NCBI GenBank assembly: GCA_017484135.1
Contig: JAFUTQ010000088.1
Location: 1-35,193 of the forward strand
Source: Lachnospiraceae bacterium
Lineage (GTDB): Bacteria; Bacillota; Clostridia; Lachnospirales; Lachnospiraceae
Direction of reading: 5' to 3'
Length of the DNA stretch: 35,193 nucleotides
The translations under genes and the position numbers were made by a program. Positions 30,872-35,193 of the stretch are shown here, piece after piece. Each line of letters opens with the position of its first letter. Position 1 is the stretch's first letter. Below the pieces are notes generated by a model, which was given only the letters and a program-made list of their open reading frames with translations, did no database searches and was not told the DNA's origin.

Positions 30872-33028
30872 ATGAAAAAGAGCAGAGGCATTGCGGTTAT
30901 ACTGGTAATTTTGCTGGCATTAGCCGGAATCGCATATTATGCATCCATTATTATTTCATCCACGGGAAAGGGTGAGAATAAAAATATTAAGCTGGGGCTG
31001 GATCTGGCGGGCGGCGTGAGCATTACCTATCAGGTAGAGTCAGAGAATCCCACGTCGGAGCAGATGAAGGATACCATTTATAAGCTGCAGAAGCGTGTGG
31101 AGAGCTACAGTACAGAGGCGAACGTATATCAGGTAGGAGACGACCGGATTACCGTTGAGATTCCCGGGGTCACGGATGCCAATGCAATTCTGGAAGAGCT
31201 TGGAAAGCCGGGTTCTCTGGAATTTCAGGATCCGGACGGAAATGTTTACATGACCGGAGACCAGGTGGCCAACGCGCAGGCGACGACGCAGACCAATCAG
31301 ACCACCGGCGCGAAGGAGTATGTGGTACAGCTGACCCTGACAGATGACGGGGCAGAGATTTTCGGAGAAATTACCACGGCGCATATCGGCGAGATCTGTC
31401 CGATTGTATACAATGACGAAGTGATCAGTGCGCCTACGGTTCAGAGCGCAATTACGGACGGAAATGCCGTGATATCCGGAATGTCTACTTTTGAGCAAGC
31501 GGAGGAGCTGGCTTCCAATATTCGAATCGGTTCGCTTGCATTGGAATTATCCGAGCTGCAGTCTCAGATTGTGGGTGCGCAGCTGGGGTCCGAGGCCATT
31601 TCTTCGGCCTTGAAGGCTGCGGCAATCGGATTGGTGCTCATTGCGGTATTCATGATTGCTTATTATTGGATTGCGGGCGTGTCGGCTGTGATCGGTCTGG
31701 CAGCATATTCCACCCTGGTGGTTGCAATCCTGTATCTGTTTGATATTACCCTGACACTTCCGGGTATTGCCGGTATCATCCTCGGTATCGGTATGGCGGT
31801 GGATGCGAACGTGATCATCTTTGCCCGGATCCGTGAGGAAATTGCAGCGGGCAAAACAGTGGGAAATGCGATTCACGACGGATTTCAAAAGGCTATGTCG
31901 GCGATTCTGGACGGAAATGTGACGACCTTTATCGCTGCATGTGTGCTGGCATGGAGAGGCTCCGGTACGGTAAAGGGCTTTGCCTACACCTTGATGATCA
32001 GTATTTTATTGTCCATGTTTACCGCATTGGTGGTAACCAGACTTTTTATGAATGCGTTATATGCTGTGGGGCTGAAGAGTCCGAAGCTGTACGGTGCACA
32101 GAAAGAGCATAAGACACTGAAGTTTATCAGTAAGAGATATTTGTTCTTTGGTATTTCTCTTGCAGTGATCATTGCGGGCTTCGTGTTCATGGGAGTGAAT
32201 AAGGCAAACGGAAACGGCGCTCTGAACCTGAGTCTGGAGTTTGTGGGCGGTACTTCCACGACTGTAGATATGGGAAGGGAATATACCTTAAATGAGATTG
32301 ACAACGAGATCATTCCTTATATTGAGGAGATTACCGGAGACAGTGATGTGTCCGCGCAGAAGGTAGAGGGAAGCACGGAGATTGTATTTAAGACAAGAAC
32401 TCTGGAGCTGGAAGAGCGTGAGGAATTGAATGAGATGTTTGAGACGCAGTTTGGGGTGGATACCTCTACCGCTTCCTCCACCAATATCAGTTCCACAATC
32501 AGCTCGGAGATGGCAAGAGATGCGATCTGGGCAGTTGTCATTGCGTCCGTGCTGATGCTGATCTATATCTGGTTCCGGTTTAAGGATATTCATTTTGCCA
32601 CCTCTGCGATTATTGCGCTGGTGCATGATGTGCTTGTGATTCTCACGTCCTATGCCGTGGTACGGCTGTCCGTGGGAACGACGTTTATCGCAGTGATGCT
32701 GACGATCATCGGATACTCGATCAACGACACCATCGTAATCTTTGACCGTATTCGCGAAAATCTGAAGCTGAAGAGAGATGTGAACAGAGAGACCCTGCAG
32801 GAGGTCGGCGACCGCAGTATCACACAGACCATATCCCGAAGCCTGAATACATCCATTACCACCTTTGTCATGGTATTGTTGTTGTATATCTTCGGCGTGT
32901 CATCCATCAAGGACTTTTCACTGCCGCTTATGGTAGGTATTGTCAGCGGTACGTATTCGTCTATCTGTATTGCAACGGAGCTGTGGTTTGTGTTTAAGAC
33001 CTCTGTGGGGAAGAAGAAGGTTCAATAA
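30872..33028 (+). CDS. secDF: Protein translocase subunit SecDF (fused SecD and SecF)
   Basis: The 718-residue polytopic protein uses the proton gradient to pull secreted proteins through SecYEG. The SecD half has the first helix, LGLDLAGGVSITYQV, a short P1 region, EFQDPDG and the helix-4 motif GMAVDANVIIFARIREE. The SecF half begins near residue 415 with its own helix, LEFVGGTSTTVDM, and IGYSINDTIVIFDRIREN. SecD and SecF are fused here as in Bacillus. AAGGAAG lies about 8 bases before ATG 30872. SecDF often sits beside SCIFF genes in Clostridia; the yajC and tgt genes that often accompany it are not in this window. A hairpin after the stop suggests it ends the operon. Confidence 0.97.
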   Translation: MKKSRGIAVILVILLALAGIAYYASIIISSTGKGENKNIKLGLDLAGGVSITYQVESENPTSEQMKDTIYKLQKRVESYSTEANVYQVGDDRITVEIPGVTDANAILEELGKPGSLEFQDPDGNVYMTGDQVANAQATTQTNQTTGAKEYVVQLTLTDDGAEIFGEITTAHIGEICPIVYNDEVISAPTVQSAITDGNAVISGMSTFEQAEELASNIRIGSLALELSELQSQIVGAQLGSEAISSALKAAAIGLVLIAVFMIAYYWIAGVSAVIGLAAYSTLVVAILYLFDITLTLPGIAGIILGIGMAVDANVIIFARIREEIAAGKTVGNAIHDGFQKAMSAILDGNVTTFIAACVLAWRGSGTVKGFAYTLMISILLSMFTALVVTRLFMNALYAVGLKSPKLYGAQKEHKTLKFISKRYLFFGISLAVIIAGFVFMGVNKANGNGALNLSLEFVGGTSTTVDMGREYTLNEIDNEIIPYIEEITGDSDVSAQKVEGSTEIVFKTRTLELEEREELNEMFETQFGVDTSTASSTNISSTISSEMARDAIWAVVIASVLMLIYIWFRFKDIHFATSAIIALVHDVLVILTSYAVVRLSVGTTFIAVMLTIIGYSINDTIVIFDRIRENLKLKRDVNRETLQEVGDRSITQTISRSLNTSITTFVMVLLLYIFGVSSIKDFSLPLMVGIVSGTYSSICIATELWFVFKTSVGKKKVQ

Positions 33029-33055
33029 ACGGGTTGACAAAATAGTCAGTCATGA

Positions 33056-33097
33056 AAAGGGAATGTCTGGTGGGAAAGGGCCATCTGCATTCCCTTT
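33056..33097 (+). terminator. Terminator after secDF
   Basis: A 10-bp perfect stem (AAAGGGAATG / CATTCCCTTT) with a 22-base loop is followed by ATCTTACATT. It lies 28 bases after the secDF stop and before the next promoter. Confidence 0.6.
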
Positions 33098-33105
33098 ATC
33101 TTACA

Positions 33106-33135
33106 TTGACGATGGCAGATGAAAAAGAGTACAAT
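33106..33135 (+). promoter_or_regulatory. Promoter of the repeat/CAP exoprotein
   Basis: TTGACG (33106-33111), an 18-base spacer and TACAAT (33130-33135) lie 27 bases before ATG 33163. A nearby TTGACA at 33034 has no matching -10. Confidence 0.7.
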
Positions 33136-33162
33136 GTTGATAGTCAGGAGGTCAAGGTTCAA

Positions 33163-34278
33163 ATGAAAAAAGGAGAGAAAAAAAACATGTGGAAAAAACT
33201 TGTTGCGGCTTGCCTGTCGATCTGTATGCTGGTGTGTATTGCAACGCCGCTGACTGCAGAGGCTGCACAATGGAAGCAGGATAGCAGAGGCTGGTGGTAT
33301 CGGCTTGACAATGGCTCCTATCCGGCGAATCAGTGGAAGCAGATCAACGGAAAATGGTATTATTTCAAGGCAAACGGATACATGGCAACGGGCTGGCTGT
33401 GGAACGGCGCGAACTGGTATTATATGGGCAGCGACGGAGCTATGCGTACCGGGTGGCAGAACATTGGCGGGACCTATTATTATATGTATGCAGATGGCCG
33501 CATGGCTGTAAACACCTATATAGGGGAATATTATGTGAATGAATCCGGCGCATGGGTCAGCGAAGCGGCCTCAGGAACATGGATGGAGCAGGGCGGCAGC
33601 TGGTGGTATCGGCATGCAGACGGCAGCTACACCACAAACGACTGGGAGAAAATCAATGGAAGCTGGTATTATTTTGATGCAGCAGGCTGGATGGCGGTAA
33701 ACCGTTGGATTGGTGATTACTATGTGGGCGGTGACGGCGCGATGCTGACCGACCAATGGGTGGACGGCATCTACTATGTGGATGCGCAGGGAAAATGGGA
33801 TCCGACCGCAACCAATCTTGACAGTACCTACACCATTAACCTGGGCAACGGACAGACAACTACTGTGGTGGGACATTTCGATACGGCTTACGCGGCACAG
33901 GTCGTGACCCTTTTGAACCAGTATCGACAGGAAAACGGGCTTTCTGCCCTCAATACCTCTGATTTTATGACGAACGCATCAAATATCCGGTCTTATGAGA
34001 TTGCGTATGCTTTTAGTCATACAAGACCGGACAACACGTCCTGCTTTACTGCATTGGATGGCGGCGGATACTGGGGAACGGGAGAGAATATTGCTTATGG
34101 CTACGCTTCTCCGGCAGCTGTTATGGAAGGCTGGAAAAATTCGCCGGGACATAACGCGAATATGCTCAACGTCAACTTCAAGAATGTGGGAATCGGTGTA
34201 TTTGCAAAAAAGAATACCAGTTCCTATGGATGGTCACCAAGCTATACCTATTACTGGGTGCAGATGTTTTCTTATTAA
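33163..34278 (+). CDS. Secreted cell-wall-binding repeat protein with C-terminal CAP domain
   Basis: The 371-residue protein has a signal peptide (KKLVAACLSICMLVCIATPLTAEA), then about seven aromatic repeats of choline-binding type (GWWYRLDNGSYP, GKWYYFKANGYMATGW, SWYYFDAAGWMAVN) and a C-terminal CAP/SCP domain (about 245-371). The CAP domain keeps VVTLLNQYRQENGL, FSHTRPD, GTGENIAYG and NSPGHNANML, the cavity His and Glu residues of the family. It is probably anchored to surface polymers by the repeats; CAP function in bacteria is unsettled. AGGAGG lies 11 bases before ATG 33163. ATG 33187, 11 bases after another AGGAG, is an alternative start. It has its own promoter and an excellent terminator. 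Confidence 0.92.
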   Translation: MKKGEKKNMWKKLVAACLSICMLVCIATPLTAEAAQWKQDSRGWWYRLDNGSYPANQWKQINGKWYYFKANGYMATGWLWNGANWYYMGSDGAMRTGWQNIGGTYYYMYADGRMAVNTYIGEYYVNESGAWVSEAASGTWMEQGGSWWYRHADGSYTTNDWEKINGSWYYFDAAGWMAVNRWIGDYYVGGDGAMLTDQWVDGIYYVDAQGKWDPTATNLDSTYTINLGNGQTTTVVGHFDTAYAAQVVTLLNQYRQENGLSALNTSDFMTNASNIRSYEIAYAFSHTRPDNTSCFTALDGGGYWGTGENIAYGYASPAAVMEGWKNSPGHNANMLNVNFKNVGIGVFAKKNTSSYGWSPSYTYYWVQMFSY

Positions 34279-34300
34279 TGATTGAAAAAATTTTTTCAGG

Positions 34301-34341
34301 AGTGTCATTCTCTCATGTCTGAGAGGATGGCGCTTTTTTTT
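34301..34341 (+). terminator. Strong intrinsic terminator after the CAP protein gene
   Basis: A 15-bp stem including three G-T pairs (AGTGTCATTCTCTCA / TGAGAGGATGGCGCT), a TGTC loop and eight T residues make this the clearest terminator in the window. The remaining bases to 34679 hold no supported gene, only the regulatory-looking motifs listed next. Confidence 0.9.
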
Positions 34342-34410
34342 GTACTTTAGCATAAAAGGATAGAATCGTACCATTGTAAATCGGTGTATCCGGTTGTTTT
34401 TTCTGTGATT

Positions 34411-34433
34411 ACGTTTTCATAAAAACGTTTTCA
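34411..34433. promoter_or_regulatory. cre-like operator upstream of the lipoprotein gene
   Basis: TAAAAACGTTTTCA (34420-34433) matches the palindromic CcpA cre ideal at 13 of 14 positions, and an overlapping-type half copy ACGTTTTCA (34411-34419) precedes it at a 14-base period. A weaker relative, CGAAAACGTTTTAA, lies at 34623-34636. A LacI-family regulator such as CcpA could act here. Confidence 0.45.
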
Positions 34434-34466
34434 AGAAGTGAAAAAGAAGGAAATTTGATATTTTTA

Positions 34467-34488
34467 TACCATAAATTTGCCTATGGTA
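34467..34488. promoter_or_regulatory. Inverted repeat, possible operator
   Basis: TACCATA and TATGGTA face each other across 8 bases in the leader of the truncated lipoprotein gene. It could be an operator for a dimeric regulator; I cannot name it. Confidence 0.35.
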
Positions 34489-34679
34489 GAGTTGATAAGG
34501 GTGAATGGTGGGAACGATTTCAGAATTTTAGCTTTCGGAAAAAAACATATCATGCTAGAATCAACCGGTACTTAAGTTGGAAACAGGTAAAAAGCCGGTT
34601 TTCTCAAATTGGAAAAGCTTTTCGAAAACGTTTTAACATGAGCAGAAGAGAATGCAGCAGCACAGAAAGGAAGATAATC

Positions 34680-35108
34680 ATGAAGAACTTAAGCAGAAAA
34701 TTAATGGCAGGAATATTAATGGCAACCTTATCCTTAGGGCTTGTGGCCTGCGGTTCATCAGAAAGTAAGACGGAGACATCAATACCAAATGAGAATGAAG
34801 AAGAAACGGTTGTAGAAAATACAGAAGATTCTGAAGATACACAAGAAGATGCAGTTGACACATCGGATCTTCAGACAGTGCGAATTGGTACACCTCAGAT
34901 CGGGGATCAGTATGGATTAGAGCTTGGAAAGCTGGCATGGGATGAAGGAATTTTGGAAGAAGAATTGAATAAAGTCGGCTATACTGCAGAGGTAACGGGG
35001 TTTGCCGGGGCGGGTCCCGAAATCAATGAGGCATTTGCATCCAATGCGTTGGATATTGTTATCCGTCACCTTATGTTCCCAAATAATTCTGGAAATTTTG
35101 CAAAATAA
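34680..35108 (+). pseudogene. Truncated NitT/TauT-type substrate-binding lipoprotein
   Basis: A signal peptide with lipobox LVACG (MKNLSRKLMAGILMATLSLG at the start) and an acidic linker lead into TVRIGTPQIGDQYGLELGKL and FAGAGPEINEAFASNALDIVI, the opening of periplasmic-binding proteins for nitrate, sulfonate or thiamine precursors. Family proteins are over 300 residues; this frame stops at 142 after an unrelated tail (RHLMFPNNSGNFAK), so the coding sequence is broken near base 35063. A 63-base palindrome begins two bases after the stop. AAAGGAAG lies about 6 bases before ATG 34680; the in-frame start at 34455 is ruled out by the signal peptide position. Insertion of a mobile element or deletion is the likely cause; the rest of the gene may lie beyond the window. 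Confidence 0.75.
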
Positions 35109-35109
35109 A

Positions 35110-35172
35110 ACAGGGTTCTGCATAAAATATTCTGTCGCATTTTCTGACAGAGTGTTTTATATGGAGCCCTGT
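35110..35172. repeat. 63-base imperfect palindrome beside the broken gene
   Basis: ACAGGG...CCCTGT at the ends, ATAAAA/TTTTAT inside and CTGTC/GACAG around the centre form a nested imperfect hairpin. It could be the subterminal structure of an insertion sequence, a miniature element or a terminator. The window ends 21 bases later, so it cannot be resolved. Confidence 0.5.
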
Positions 35173-35193
35173 TGTGTTATCATAGCGTCTGTA

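Noticed and set aside
34455-34679. N-terminal extension of the truncated lipoprotein
   Set aside because: The signal peptide and lipobox begin at ATG 34680 with its own ribosome binding site; the extension is rich in rare-looking basic residues with no family match.
1-35193. CRISPR arrays, tRNA genes, rRNA genes and riboswitches of known class
   Set aside because: Scanning by eye showed no regularly spaced direct repeats, CCA-ended cloverleafs or known class signatures; a tool-based scan would be needed to exclude short or divergent cases.

Overview
The window looks like a chromosomal segment of a Gram-positive gut Clostridium of the Lachnospiraceae type. The reasons are strong AGGAGG-type ribosome binding sites, sigma-A-like TTGACA/TATAAT promoters, the SCIFF ranthipeptide precursor with its radical SAM maturase next to a fused SecDF, several glycosyltransferases of clostridial type, a choline-binding-like repeat/CAP exoprotein, and an overall moderate GC content. 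Genus and species cannot be read from the sequence. No tRNA, rRNA, CRISPR array, prophage or complete insertion sequence was seen.

Region 1 (1-4633) is a two-gene signalling unit: a cytoplasmic PAS hybrid histidine kinase with two receiver domains, followed by a PAS-GGDEF-EAL protein whose GGDEF motif is degenerate and whose EAL domain carries a Glu-to-Lys change in the conserved EGVE loop. Region 2 (4634-5706) is mostly non-coding and unusually structured. A long inverted repeat holds two divergent promoter-like arms, one facing a possible 35-residue peptide on the minus strand and the other a ~270-base leader and a 57-codon basic protein. Three consecutive strong palindromes and a promoter follow.

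Region 3 (5707-20822) is a cell-surface polysaccharide or teichoic-acid-like cluster, all on the + strand. It has three related large GT2 proteins, an LtaS/OpgB-like phosphoglycerol transferase, a small zinc ribbon, an undecaprenyl-phosphate sugar-1-phosphate transferase (initiating enzyme), a DUF1972 rhamnosyltransferase-like GT4, a small GT2, an LCP ligase, and an SGNH/MBOAT O-acylation pair. Together they suggest synthesis on undecaprenyl phosphate, extension with rhamnose-like sugars, phosphoglycerol and acyl decoration, and attachment to peptidoglycan. No flippase, polymerase, ABC exporter or dTDP-rhamnose genes are in the window.

Region 4 (20823-27609) is mixed housekeeping: glmS (amino sugar supply for the wall), an HtrA-type membrane protease, a sugar-phosphate-type nucleotidyltransferase, a carbamate-kinase-like protein, an Mrp/NBP35 ATPase and, on the minus strand, a cyclophilin.

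Region 5 (27692-33028) holds a GNAT enzyme, a four-helix membrane protein of the family found beside SCIFF, the SCIFF precursor (here with a seventh cysteine), its maturase and SecDF. The spacer between precursor and maturase has a terminator, a possible two-state RNA fold over the maturase ribosome binding site, and a ~50-base element with a second copy 2.4 kb upstream. Region 6 (33029-35193) has a secreted repeat/CAP protein and a truncated NitT/TauT-type lipoprotein gene that breaks off just before a 63-base palindrome, probably a disruption by a mobile element or deletion.
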